A DNA stretch of 64,000 nucleotides, taken from NCBI RefSeq assembly GCF_031326345.1, contig NZ_CP133671.1, positions 682,001 through 746,000 on the forward strand. Direction: 5' to 3'. The translations under genes and the position numbers were made by a program. The notes below the pieces were generated by a model. That model was not told the origin of the DNA, did not search any database, and saw only the letters and a program-made list of their open reading frames with translations. Position 1 is the stretch's first letter; each line of letters begins with the position of its first letter. The stretch is from Aureispira sp. CCB-E. Lineage in GTDB: Bacteria > Bacteroidota > Bacteroidia > Chitinophagales > Saprospiraceae. Of the stretch, positions 40,116-50,146 are shown piece after piece.

Positions 40116-43100
40116 ATGAATTTGAAAATAATATCTGCGGGAGCAGGGAGTGGTAAAACATACAGTTTGACAGAAGAAATAGCTAGTTTGCTTGCTCCTA
40201 AAGATGGCAAGCCTGCGGCTGTGCGAGCGTCAGGAATTATTGCAACGACCTTTACAAATAAAGCAGCCGCAGAATTGAAGGAGCGGGTGCGAATCAAGCT
40301 TTTGGAAAAAGGCTTGACGCAAGAAGCGGATGAATTGGGAAATGCAATGATTGGGACAGTTCACTCAATTGGTGTGCAACTGTTGAAACGGTTTTCTTTT
40401 GAAGCAGGAGTTTCCCCAGAAGTAGATATTGTCGCTGATAGCGACCAACAAACGATTTTTAACCGAGCCTTATCGACTGTTATTCCTTTGGATTTGGTTC
40501 TCGAAATGGAGCAGCTAAGTGAGCAGTTGGGGTTTTATAAAAGCCTATTTTCTAAAAAAGACTGGAGGGGAGATTTAAAGCAATTGACAGATATTGCACG
40601 TTCCAATAACTTTGAAGCAGATGTTTTATTAGAAAGCAAAGCTTATTCTCTAAAAACTTATTTTGAGCTGTTGCCCCCACCTTCTAAGAAGAGTGGGGCA
40701 TCGTTGAATGCCGAATTAATGGGGCATTTAGAGCGAACGTTAACAGCACTAGAAGGAAATGAAGATGGTACAAAGGGGAAAGAGACATTGATGGGGAGCC
40801 TTCGTTCCATGAAAACGACACTCAAAAATAGAGGATTTATTAATTGGTACGATTGGGCTAGACTAACAAAGTTGAAGGTGCCTAAAAAGAGCCGAGATGA
40901 TATGTTTGATTTGATGGAGTTTGCCAAATGTCATGACCAGCATCCCGACTTTCACGAACAGATTGAACGGTATATTGGGCATATTTTTGATACTGCTATT
41001 GCTGCTTTAGAGGAATACGAAACCTACAAGAAAGCGCGCGGATTGATTGATTATATAGATATGGAGGTGTTGATTCTGAAGTTGTTAGAGAATGAGATGG
41101 TACAAGAGGTGTTAAAGGATGAGATTGATTTGTTGTTGGTGGATGAGTTTCAAGATACAAACCCCATACAGTTAAAAATATTTTTAAAATTGACCAACAT
41201 AGCCAATCAATCGATTTGGGTAGGAGACCCTAAGCAGTCAATCTATGGTTTTCGAGGGGCGGCACCCGATTTGATGAAGGCGGTAATGGATAGTACAGAG
41301 AATATTGCTAATTTGCCTAATTCGTGGCGTTCTCGACAAGATTTGGTACACTTGTGCAATGGGTTATTTGTTAAGGCTTTTTCTCCTGAGATGCCTGTAG
41401 AGCGTATTGCTCTAGATACAGCACCACCCTTTGTTAAGGAAAATGAGTCGGAAGATTTGGAATTAGCGACACATCATTGGCATTTTAAGTTTGAAGGGAA
41501 TCGAGCACCTGCTAAGCCGTGGTTTGAGCAGTGTATTGCTCGCAATATTGCTGTAATGCTTTCTGAAAATTGGAAGGTGCGAATCAAAGGAACAAATGAA
41601 GTCCGTTCTATCCAACCAGGCGATGTAGCTGTATTGTGTCGATCAAATGCCGCTTGTCAAACAATGGCAGAGGCATTGCATAGGGAAGGATTAAAAGCAT
41701 CTATTTCTAGAAATGGTTTGTTGCAGACAGCAGAAGCTAGTCTCATTTTGGCTTGTTTGCGTTATATATTAAACAAACATGATGCATTGGCTGTAGCAGA
41801 AATTTTACTATTGGCACAAAAGCAGAACATTGAGGATATTATAGCGAATCGTTTGGAATACTTGGAAAAAATTAAGGTTGATCCAGATTATACGGAACGT
41901 TGGGGAAACGACGATGCTTACATTCAGCAATTGCGTACCTTACGGCATAAAAGTAAAGAATTGTCGGCAACGGAAATTTTAAATGGGGTGTTAGAAAAGT
42001 TGGATATACGCCGAACTGTGGCGGCTTGGAGCAATGAACAACAACGACTGGATAATATCGATGCGCTTCGAAAATTAGCTTTAGATTATGAAGAAACCTG
42101 CAATCGACTCAACTCTGCTGCAACACTTGGAGGTTTTTTGTTGTGGTTGGATGAATTGGCTAGTGAAGGACTTGACGAGCAGGGAAAAGGAGCGGGAACT
42201 AATGCCGTAAATGTGTTGACTTACCATAAAAGTAAAGGTTTGGAGTGGCCTTTTGTTGTTTGTCATGGCTTGCCTAATGATTTAAAAGATAGTCTTTGGG
42301 GAATTAGAATCGTTCGACAAACTCCCGAAATTGATATTAAAAATCCTTTAGCAAATCGCTTGTTGTGTTATTGGATTAACCCTTATTCTGATCAAATCAA
42401 AGGAACTCGATTGATGGAAGTCATCGAATCACACGAAGCAAAAATAATTGCTCAAAAAGAGGCATTGGCAGAAGAAGCACGTTTGTTGTATGTCGGTCTA
42501 ACAAGGGCGCGAGACTACTTGGTTTTTCCTACAATGCCTAAAAAACCAACAAAGTGGCTTAATCGAGTGTTTCATGATGGAAATGAGGCTATTCCAAGTT
42601 TGGATATTAATAGTGAGAGTTTGTTGTGGTTGTGGAAAGATGAAGAGATTTCTATCCGAACGCAGGTATTTAACTATGAGAAAAATATGCCTACAACAGA
42701 GTTGCCTGTAACGTCAATTGACTACTTGAGTCCTCATTTGGGGGAGCGAGAGTATCAGCCATTAGCAATGGATGCAGCTCAAAATATTTTTCCTTTTATA
42801 GAATATAAATTTGGTAAAGTGCAGCGATTTGCCAAACCGCTGATTTGGACGAATAAAGATTTGATTGACTTCTCAATGTTGCAACCCGTTGTTGGAACAT
42901 ATATTTTGGGAGATCAACCCAACTATTCAGACGCATCTACAAGAGAACAAATTGCCAATAACTTATTGGAGCAACATGATCTAGAAAATGACCTATCGCC
43001 TAAAAGCCTTATGAAATTATCAGCGGCTTTTTACAATAAGGTCGCGCAGGATTTTAAGGTGCAAAAAATAGAGAAATATCGTCATTTTCGTTGGAGCTCG

Positions 43101-43382
43101 TTGGAGCGAAATTCTTACTTTGAAGGAGTGATAGATTGGGTGTTGTTAACTGAAAATAATAAACTGGTCTTGATGCAACAGTTGACACAAGATATAACAA
43201 AATTGAACCAAAATAAGGCTAAACTAAAGGAAGAAATTAGTTTGTTGAAAGCAGGAGCAGAAGCATTAAAAGAGTCTTATGATGCATCAGAAGTTATCTT
43301 ATGTGTAGTGCATTCTATAGAAGGTGTTTGGACATCAGTAGAACTTAAAGAAGTGCCTAAACAATCAACCTTATTCTCATAA
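40116..43382 (+). CDS. UvrD/AddA-like helicase with decayed nuclease domain
   Basis: 1088 residues. Superfamily 1A helicase motifs: SAGAGSGKT (7-15), TFTNKAAAELKERV (Ia), LLVDEFQDTNPIQ (motif II, about 342), VGDPKQSIYGFRGA (III), NSWRS (IV), TYHKSKGLEWPFVVCHG (V) and LLYVGLTRARDYL (VI). It matches the RecB/AddA class found in Bacteroidota. The C-terminal region (about 960-1085) has the AddA-type order, but the expected VDYKT is VLMQQ after GVIDWVL, so the nuclease is probably inactive. No AddB-like neighbour is present. Role: DNA break repair or unwinding. Confidence 0.9.
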   Translation: MNLKIISAGAGSGKTYSLTEEIASLLAPKDGKPAAVRASGIIATTFTNKAAAELKERVRIKLLEKGLTQEADELGNAMIGTVHSIGVQLLKRFSFEAGVSPEVDIVADSDQQTIFNRALSTVIPLDLVLEMEQLSEQLGFYKSLFSKKDWRGDLKQLTDIARSNNFEADVLLESKAYSLKTYFELLPPPSKKSGASLNAELMGHLERTLTALEGNEDGTKGKETLMGSLRSMKTTLKNRGFINWYDWARLTKLKVPKKSRDDMFDLMEFAKCHDQHPDFHEQIERYIGHIFDTAIAALEEYETYKKARGLIDYIDMEVLILKLLENEMVQEVLKDEIDLLLVDEFQDTNPIQLKIFLKLTNIANQSIWVGDPKQSIYGFRGAAPDLMKAVMDSTENIANLPNSWRSRQDLVHLCNGLFVKAFSPEMPVERIALDTAPPFVKENESEDLELATHHWHFKFEGNRAPAKPWFEQCIARNIAVMLSENWKVRIKGTNEVRSIQPGDVAVLCRSNAACQTMAEALHREGLKASISRNGLLQTAEASLILACLRYILNKHDALAVAEILLLAQKQNIEDIIANRLEYLEKIKVDPDYTERWGNDDAYIQQLRTLRHKSKELSATEILNGVLEKLDIRRTVAAWSNEQQRLDNIDALRKLALDYEETCNRLNSAATLGGFLLWLDELASEGLDEQGKGAGTNAVNVLTYHKSKGLEWPFVVCHGLPNDLKDSLWGIRIVRQTPEIDIKNPLANRLLCYWINPYSDQIKGTRLMEVIESHEAKIIAQKEALAEEARLLYVGLTRARDYLVFPTMPKKPTKWLNRVFHDGNEAIPSLDINSESLLWLWKDEEISIRTQVFNYEKNMPTTELPVTSIDYLSPHLGEREYQPLAMDAAQNIFPFIEYKFGKVQRFAKPLIWTNKDLIDFSMLQPVVGTYILGDQPNYSDASTREQIANNLLEQHDLENDLSPKSLMKLSAAFYNKVAQDFKVQKIEKYRHFRWSSLERNSYFEGVIDWVLLTENNKLVLMQQLTQDITKLNQNKAKLKEEISLLKAGAEALKESYDASEVILCVVHSIEGVWTSVELKEVPKQSTLFS

Positions 43383-43480
43383 TTGAATAAAAATAGAGTA
43401 ACTTTTAGGAAAAGTGTAAGTTTTTGCGTATAAAATGCATCATCAAAAAACAGTGAAAAAAATAGTGTAAAAAACGAAAG

Positions 43481-43553
43481 TTATGCACTTTATGTGGAAT
43501 AACTCACAAAAACTATGTGGATAACTCCTTTTTTATGCACATTTTGTGTATAA
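43481..43553. other. Cluster of DnaA-box-like sequences
   Basis: Three exact matches to TTATNCACA lie within 38 bases: TGTGGATAA (43516-43524, minus), TTATGCACA (43533-43541, plus) and TGTGTATAA (43545-43553, minus). A near match TTATGCACT begins at 43481, and TGTGGAATAA lies at 43493. The surroundings (43383-43628) are AT-rich and without genes. Flanking genes converge here. Confidence 0.5.
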
Positions 43554-43628
43554 AGTAATACATTTGATAGAGGAAATCCACTTTTTGCTCTTTTTGTTGA
43601 CAAAATTTCAGGTCTTGTCAAGATGTCG

Positions 43629-46600
43629 TTAACGCAAAATAGTGACATTTCCTTTTTTGAGCATTTTTTCACCCGTATTGGGACATCTAAAGATTAAAAA
43701 ATAGCCAAAAACATCTGGTGCGACAACTTGTCCTTTGACCGTTCCATCCCATCCTTGTGCTAGGTCATTCGTTTCAAATAATAATTCGCCCCAACGACTA
43801 TAGATTTGAAAACTTTCTATTTCTTGAACAATGCCACTCTGGGCGTATAAAATATCATTATGACCATCTGCATCTGGTGTAAAGGCATTGGGGACAAAGA
43901 CCAAATCAGATGTACAATCTGAAATAGGATAAACTGTGATAGAGTCAAGGACAATACATCCTAATTGGTTGCTAACCGTTACATAAAATGTTTGTTTTTG
44001 ACGAACAACCCACGAAGGGTTAGGACAGTTGTTACATGACAAATCAATAGAGGGAGACCAATTAATAACGGAACCTGAGTTGGTGGTAAGATCTAGAACA
44101 AGTGTGCTGCCCAAAATAGCAGTCGTTGAGCTGTCTAGTTGTAAAGCTGGATAATCATAAACTTGAATATCAGCATAAGCGGTATCCGTATTGCATCTTC
44201 CCATGCCAACTACTTGATATGTTTGATTATAAGGAACGGTAACAACTGGATTGGCAATTGAGTCATTGCTCAAAAAAAGACTGGGCGTCCATTTAAAACT
44301 ATTGCTATTTCCAGTAGTAATTAATTGAGCGCTGTCTCCTGTACAATAGGAAAGGTCGTTAGTTTGAATTTCTATTCGAGGGTGCAAATGAATTTGGAGC
44401 GTGTCGCTAGCATAACAATGCCCTTGCTGGACTTGAACAATATATTGTGTATCGACACTAGGGTATGTTAATGGTGTTGTACTGTTGGGATCTGAAAGTG
44501 CGTAATTAGGAATCCATTCAACAGGGGCATTTTGATTTCCTAAAACAGTTAATAGAACGGTATCTCCCAAACAAATACTGTCTGAGCCAAGTGCCTCTAA
44601 TTGACGCAGATCTAAAACATATACATATAAACTATCTTTAACAAGACAATTATCATGATTATAATAATGCACAACATATCTATTAGAATCAATGGGATAA
44701 GCGCTTGTTTGCAAGCAATTATAGCAAGATAAAGAATCTCCAAACCAAGTAGGATTATGAGCATTGGTCAAATTCAGAGTGACCGAATCTCCCAAACAAA
44801 TCGTTTGATCTGGTAATGGAGGAGTTATAATATTACTAATGTTAACAAAAAGATCAAGGCTATCTTGGCAATTATTACTATCTCGAACAACAACGGTATA
44901 GGTAGAGGGCATCGTTGGTAAGGCAAATGGATTGGCAATACTACTGTCAGATAAAGCAAGTCCAGTTAACCAAGTATATGTTTGCCCTCCAAGGGCAGTT
45001 AGTTGTAGGGTATCTCCTGTACATAGTAAGGTATCTCCTATAATTTGCCCTATTGGCAAGGGATTAACTTGTACAATAATTGAGTCTATGTTAGCACAAG
45101 CAGGGTTTCCGTTGGGTTGTAAGTAGTAAGTTGTTGTTGTATCGGGAAAAGCTAAGGGGGTGGCGCAATATTGGCAACTTAAAGAAGGGGAATTTCCCCA
45201 ATCATACATATTGGTATTTCCCGATGCTTGCAATAGAACACTATCGCCCAAGCAGATACTTGTATTGATGCCTGCATCTACTGTGGTATTGGGAGTAACG
45301 ACGATGGTTGTGGTGTCTGTATGGCTACAACCAAATGAATTCGTACTGATTAAGATATAGTTTTGTGTACTGTCTATTGTTGTTATTGGATTGGCAATAC
45401 TGCTATCGCTGATCCACGCACTGCTAGACCATAAAAAATTACCAGAGGCTGTTCCTTGAAGTTGGATGCTATCACCTCCACAGATGGTGGGATACGAACC
45501 TGCATCAACGTTGGGGCTAGGATAGGTAGTTAATGTTTGTAGTAATGAATCTTTACAGCCAAAATTGTTTTCGACGACTAATTGAACAGGAAAGGTATTG
45601 GCTTGATTATAGACTAAAGCAGTGTCTTGGCTATTGGCGGTTTGGTTGTTCCCAAAGTCCCAAGACCAATCTAAAATATAACCTTGTGAACTGGTTGATG
45701 AATCAGTAAATTGAGTTAATACGGGGACGCAACTGTCCGCCATTGTAACGCCAAAGTTAGCAATGGGGGCTGCCTTTATTTCTATATAATTGGCGCGAAC
45801 CAATGTATCGGCGCAGCCATCTTTGGTCAAAATTAACCGAACCTCAAAACTTCCTGTATCTGGATAATAAATAACAGGGTTGGTTAGGGAAGAGGCATTG
45901 GGCAAGCCACCTTCAAAAAGCCATTCTATACTAGTATTGTTTGTGATGGCAGTTGTTACATGGTATTGGATAGAATCAAACTGACAGATCAATGTATCTG
46001 CGCTGAAGTTTGGGGCGGGAGGAGCGGTAATAAAAATAGTGTCTTGTTCGATGGGAATTTGGCATCCTGCTCCATCATCTACTACCAAAATTGGAACATA
46101 AGTACCTGCTTGTGTATACGTATAATAGGTTGTATCTGTATTCGAGTTAGTGTTATTACTCTGAATATCACCATTGCCAAAGAGCCAAGTATAAGTAGCA
46201 ACATTGGTGCCTGAACCTATAAATTCTGCGGTATAAGGGCTACAGCTATTTTGTGGGGGCATGATAAAATTGCCTGTAGGACCAGTTATTTGTATCATTT
46301 GTCGAATGGTGTCTATTTGAGAACAACCAGGAAATGCCGTTACTTCTAAAATGACGTCGTAAAACCCTGATATAGAATAGACATGAGTCGGGTTTTCTAA
46401 GTTGGATACTGACCCATCGCCAAAATCCCAAGACCATTGACCGCCACTTGAAGATAGATTGGAAAAATTGACTTCTAGGGGTGGACAAGAAGAGAAAAAG
46501 GTATCTGCTGTAAATTGAGGAGCAGGATCATGCACTTCTACCCAGTCTGTCCGACAAAGTGTTGTGACGCAGCCCAACATGTCCACAACATTTAAACAAA

Positions 46601-49115
46601 CATCATAGAGCCCCGCACTAGTGTAGGTATGATAATTAACGGTGCTAAAGGTTGTATCTATGGTTCCATCTCCAAAATCCCAAATATAAGTAAAAGGTCT
46701 AAATGCATTGGCATTAGCAGGAGAGCCCGTTAAAGCTACGGCTGTCATTTGATTGCCCAAACAAATATCTCTTGCAGTACTAAAATTAATAAATGCACCT
46801 CCTACATCAATGCTATCTACCAAATCAAAGGTACAACCCCAGTCGTTTGTGACTTGCACGTTCATAGCTTCTGTGCCAGGAAAGGAATATTGTGCTATAG
46901 CACTTTGTTGGGTACTGCCGTTGCTCCACTGCCAGCCAACAATAGGAGATAAAATACCTATTGAAGAGTCTGAAAATGTGACAACAGCAGGACGACAGGC
47001 AGGCAAGGTGTGTACAATATTAGTATCTATGCCTGCCACATGGATGTATTGCCGTAGGGTATCAAAACACCCATTGGCCGCAAAAGCAGTTAACATAATA
47101 GGAAAAACTCCTGGTTGTCGATACTCGAGCAATGGTTCTGTTGCATTGACAGAAAAAGGAACGGAGCCAAATGCTGTCCAAAGATAAGCGTCCGCAGACT
47201 GAGATAAGTTGGTGGGTTGTAAATTGCCAATGGTGCAAATGGAATCAGGAAAGTCAAAATTAGCAACGGGGCGTGCAATTTGAATTACATTCCTAAATGA
47301 ATCAACGCAACCAGTACTATCATTATAAACAATTAATAAGACAATAAAAACACCTGTATCTGGGTAAGTATAGCTTGGGCTAGGAATGGTGGAAGTATCT
47401 GCTAAGGTAGTTGTATCGCCAAAATCCCAATACCAACGATGTGCTCCAACGGATTCATCTATAAAGTCAACATCCAAAGAATCGCATATAAGATTATAAG
47501 AAAATTTAGAAATAGGAGGAAATATATAGTAAGTGTCTAGTGGGACAGTAGCTAAACAACCTCTAAAACTAGCTGTTAAACTGCCTGTTATAGCTCCTGT
47601 ATCTTGAAAAATGTGACTAAAAGAAGAACCTATACCGATGCTATTGTCTGTGAACGTCCAATTCCAAAAATCTATAAAAGAACTGCCATAACCATCAAAA
47701 TTGATACTTGTAATTCGACAAACTTGATTGGTATCGGTCGTTATGGAATCAATGGTTGGAATCATTCCTATTTCAACAGTTCTGTTAGCGGTATCTATAC
47801 AACCAATGTTGTCAGTGACAATAACTTGTGCATGATAGATGCCAGAATCCGGATAGTAGGCAGCTGCGGAGGAACCAATTGTCGAAACCATATTGTCTAA
47901 AGTCCAAATCCAATTAACAGAGCTAAATGCAGGAGAAATATTCAAAGAATTGACACTATAATAAGCTGTATCTGGAGCACAGGGGAGGTTGTTAGGATTT
48001 ATAATGGTATTTAAATTAGAAATGTATACAAATTGAGTATCGCTATCCATACAACCTGCGGCGTTGGAAACTTCTAAAACAACAGGAAAAACACCAAGAG
48101 GATAATTCATGGTGTCTTGAGGTGCATAACTTGTATAAGTGTGGCTAGGGTTAAAACTACTAGAGGTGCCGCCATCTCCAAAATTCCATGAGTAAGATGT
48201 CAAGCCAGTACTTTGGTTGCTGATATTAATGTTAAAAGGAATATGACAACCTGCTGTGTCAGCTATTGTAAAGGCAGCAGTGGGATTGTCTGTAACTGTG
48301 ATACAAGAAGTGACCGTAGCCGTAGCAGTACAAAATCCATTGTTTACGACTAAGGTAGGACTAAAACAACCTGCCGATAAATAACTGTGGCTAATATTCT
48401 GTCCTGTTGCTGTATTGTTATCACCTAGATACCATGTATAGGTCAGGTTAGTACCGGCACTACTACCATAAAGGTTAACAGAAGCTGGTAGTCCACATTG
48501 GGGCTGGTAGGCATTGTGTGTAATATTGGCGGTAACGGCTGTAGATACCGTAATTAAATTGCTATTTAGAATAGAACTAGAACACCCATTGGTATCTACG
48601 ACAATCAAGGTAACATCAAAATTTCCTATAGTGGTATAGGTGTGTGTAGGGTGCTGATGGACAGTATCGATATTACCATCTCCAAAATCCCAGCGCCAAC
48701 TTTGTATTGGGGCATCTCCCAAACTACTTAAATCTGTAAAATTAACAATTAAAGGATCGCAGCCTGTTGTAACATCTGTACTAAAATTAGCTGTAGGAGA
48801 ATTGTAAGCTGTAATGTAGTTGTTTTGGCATAGAGAATCTATATTACCTAGGTTATCAGTAGTAATCAAGCAAATGTCATAGCTTCCTGGGGTATTAAAA
48901 AACAGCGATGGGTTTTGTAGGTTAGAAAAGGTAATTCCATTGCTTTTCCACTCCCATTGAATAATTGTATTAGTGCTCGTTGAATTATCGGTGAACTGCA
49001 CCACGTCTGGTGCACAAATTTCTATAAAGTTTGCATTAAAATCTGTTGTAATTTGTGCAAAAGTAATGGTGTTATAGCAAAAAAAGATAATTAGAAAGAG
49101 TATTCTTGGGGTCAT
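43629..49115 (-). CDS. Giant PKD-repeat surface protein with gliding-type C-terminal domain
   Basis: 1828 residues. A signal peptide (ILFLIIFFCYNTITFAQ) is followed by about 13 PKD-like domains recognisable by WDFGDG variants (WRWDFGDG, YSWNFGDG, WYWDFGDT, WSWDFGDG, TWLFGNGD), then six or seven shorter modules each with a C-x-GDS/GDT step (CGGDSIQL, CLGDSVLL, CTGDTLQL). The final about 90 residues (FVPNAFTPDADGHND, SFQIYSRWGELLFET, GWDG, VFGYFLIF) form a gliding-motility-associated type B T9SS C-terminal domain. It is therefore exported by type IX secretion and probably displayed or secreted as an adhesin-like filamentous protein. Monocistronic. Confidence 0.92.
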   Translation of the reverse strand: MTPRILFLIIFFCYNTITFAQITTDFNANFIEICAPDVVQFTDNSTSTNTIIQWEWKSNGITFSNLQNPSLFFNTPGSYDICLITTDNLGNIDSLCQNNYITAYNSPTANFSTDVTTGCDPLIVNFTDLSSLGDAPIQSWRWDFGDGNIDTVHQHPTHTYTTIGNFDVTLIVVDTNGCSSSILNSNLITVSTAVTANITHNAYQPQCGLPASVNLYGSSAGTNLTYTWYLGDNNTATGQNISHSYLSAGCFSPTLVVNNGFCTATATVTSCITVTDNPTAAFTIADTAGCHIPFNINISNQSTGLTSYSWNFGDGGTSSSFNPSHTYTSYAPQDTMNYPLGVFPVVLEVSNAAGCMDSDTQFVYISNLNTIINPNNLPCAPDTAYYSVNSLNISPAFSSVNWIWTLDNMVSTIGSSAAAYYPDSGIYHAQVIVTDNIGCIDTANRTVEIGMIPTIDSITTDTNQVCRITSINFDGYGSSFIDFWNWTFTDNSIGIGSSFSHIFQDTGAITGSLTASFRGCLATVPLDTYYIFPPISKFSYNLICDSLDVDFIDESVGAHRWYWDFGDTTTLADTSTIPSPSYTYPDTGVFIVLLIVYNDSTGCVDSFRNVIQIARPVANFDFPDSICTIGNLQPTNLSQSADAYLWTAFGSVPFSVNATEPLLEYRQPGVFPIMLTAFAANGCFDTLRQYIHVAGIDTNIVHTLPACRPAVVTFSDSSIGILSPIVGWQWSNGSTQQSAIAQYSFPGTEAMNVQVTNDWGCTFDLVDSIDVGGAFINFSTARDICLGNQMTAVALTGSPANANAFRPFTYIWDFGDGTIDTTFSTVNYHTYTSAGLYDVCLNVVDMLGCVTTLCRTDWVEVHDPAPQFTADTFFSSCPPLEVNFSNLSSSGGQWSWDFGDGSVSNLENPTHVYSISGFYDVILEVTAFPGCSQIDTIRQMIQITGPTGNFIMPPQNSCSPYTAEFIGSGTNVATYTWLFGNGDIQSNNTNSNTDTTYYTYTQAGTYVPILVVDDGAGCQIPIEQDTIFITAPPAPNFSADTLICQFDSIQYHVTTAITNNTSIEWLFEGGLPNASSLTNPVIYYPDTGSFEVRLILTKDGCADTLVRANYIEIKAAPIANFGVTMADSCVPVLTQFTDSSTSSQGYILDWSWDFGNNQTANSQDTALVYNQANTFPVQLVVENNFGCKDSLLQTLTTYPSPNVDAGSYPTICGGDSIQLQGTASGNFLWSSSAWISDSSIANPITTIDSTQNYILISTNSFGCSHTDTTTIVVTPNTTVDAGINTSICLGDSVLLQASGNTNMYDWGNSPSLSCQYCATPLAFPDTTTTYYLQPNGNPACANIDSIIVQVNPLPIGQIIGDTLLCTGDTLQLTALGGQTYTWLTGLALSDSSIANPFALPTMPSTYTVVVRDSNNCQDSLDLFVNISNIITPPLPDQTICLGDSVTLNLTNAHNPTWFGDSLSCYNCLQTSAYPIDSNRYVVHYYNHDNCLVKDSLYVYVLDLRQLEALGSDSICLGDTVLLTVLGNQNAPVEWIPNYALSDPNSTTPLTYPSVDTQYIVQVQQGHCYASDTLQIHLHPRIEIQTNDLSYCTGDSAQLITTGNSNSFKWTPSLFLSNDSIANPVVTVPYNQTYQVVGMGRCNTDTAYADIQVYDYPALQLDSSTTAILGSTLVLDLTTNSGSVINWSPSIDLSCNNCPNPSWVVRQKQTFYVTVSNQLGCIVLDSITVYPISDCTSDLVFVPNAFTPDADGHNDILYAQSGIVQEIESFQIYSRWGELLFETNDLAQGWDGTVKGQVVAPDVFGYFLIFRCPNTGEKMLKKGNVTILR

Positions 49116-49417
49116 GTGCTTGTTTTTTGTCTTACCTTATAGAACGAATAATGAGGTTGTATTGCTGCTCTATTGATTGTTGGAAGCACCTTTGTGTCAT
49201 GCCAATTAATGAGAATATAGGTAAGTCTATATCATCCGATATAGTTAATTATTAAATGGGGGATTGATCTCTAAAGTAAGGTATTTATTCTTGTTTTTTG
49301 ATAGAAATAGAGCTTCTTTGGAGAATTTTGTAGGAAAGTTAGGTATCAACTCTTTTTATTGCCAAAAAAGAAAGTATAAGATGGGTTTTAGTGTTTAAAA
49401 GTTCTTGGAAAAAAGCT
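49116..49417. other. Intergenic region, nothing specific seen
   Basis: About 300 bases between the giant PKD gene (start at 49115) and the DUF1761 gene end. It must hold the PKD gene promoter on the minus strand, but I find no clear consensus match, repeat or ORF. Confidence 0.5.
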
Positions 49418-49924
49418 TTATCCTATTGGATTTTTAGTTTTATTGATGGTGTTATTAATAATAAACTTAGGAGCTTCCCCATTCATTTTTAAACTAGTCG
49501 TTTCTTCTTTGGGAGGCTTAAAAGAAGGAAAAGATGCCAACATACCCCCTATCAAAGCAAAAAGAAGCAACCAATATCCTATATTGATTAGGATGTACTG
49601 CATGCTTTTTCTCTCCATTAAACTATTGATTAAAATAGCTCCTAAAGCAAATACCCCAATATGGCGTACCCCGTGATACATCCCATGAACAAACGAAGGG
49701 AGTTTATCTGGATGGTTAACCCATTTCATTTCATAAGCCATATATATGGTAATCAAAAAGGTAAGACCAAAGGTAATAGCCATATTGCCACTTTGCAATT
49801 TTTCTTCTGTTAGCCCTGCTTCTTTCATCCAAATTGTTCCAAATGTTTTGGGGTGGTACCAAAGAAATCCAAGAATAAGACCAATTGCACCTGCAAGGAC
49901 ACAGGCAATGATTAAATTTGTCAT
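49418..49924 (-). CDS. DUF1761 family membrane protein
   Basis: 168 residues from the Met at 49924; the frame is open to 49945. Four membrane segments: ACVLAGAIGLILGFLWY (about 5-22), FGLTFLITIYMAYEM, GVFALGAILINSLM and YWLLLFALIGGMLASF. The early GFLWY-P-x-FG-x-x-W element and the later HG-x-x-H-G are typical of DUF1761. Function unknown in all members. Single-gene transcript. Confidence 0.75.
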   Translation of the reverse strand: MTNLIIACVLAGAIGLILGFLWYHPKTFGTIWMKEAGLTEEKLQSGNMAITFGLTFLITIYMAYEMKWVNHPDKLPSFVHGMYHGVRHIGVFALGAILINSLMERKSMQYILINIGYWLLLFALIGGMLASFPSFKPPKEETTSLKMNGEAPKFIINNTINKTKNPIG

Positions 49925-50146
49925 AATATAGTGTTTTTGACACATTACTTTACAAAATGCTCATAAAGTATTAATGTGACGAGTGAAAAATGGATACGTC
50001 TTGATAGTTATATTTTTCTTTCTACAATCGACAGGATTCCTATATTACAAACTTAATATATTATTTTTTGAAGAGAATAAGTAGTATTTATTCTTCTTAT
50101 TCAGATGAATAGACTTGTTTTTTAGATGATTCGATTATTAAGGTAT

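Noticed and set aside
46753-47187. 144-codon plus-strand frame
   Set aside because: It lies within the PKD-repeat gene on the opposite strand, has no recognisable domain, and the opposing frame has clear repeats.
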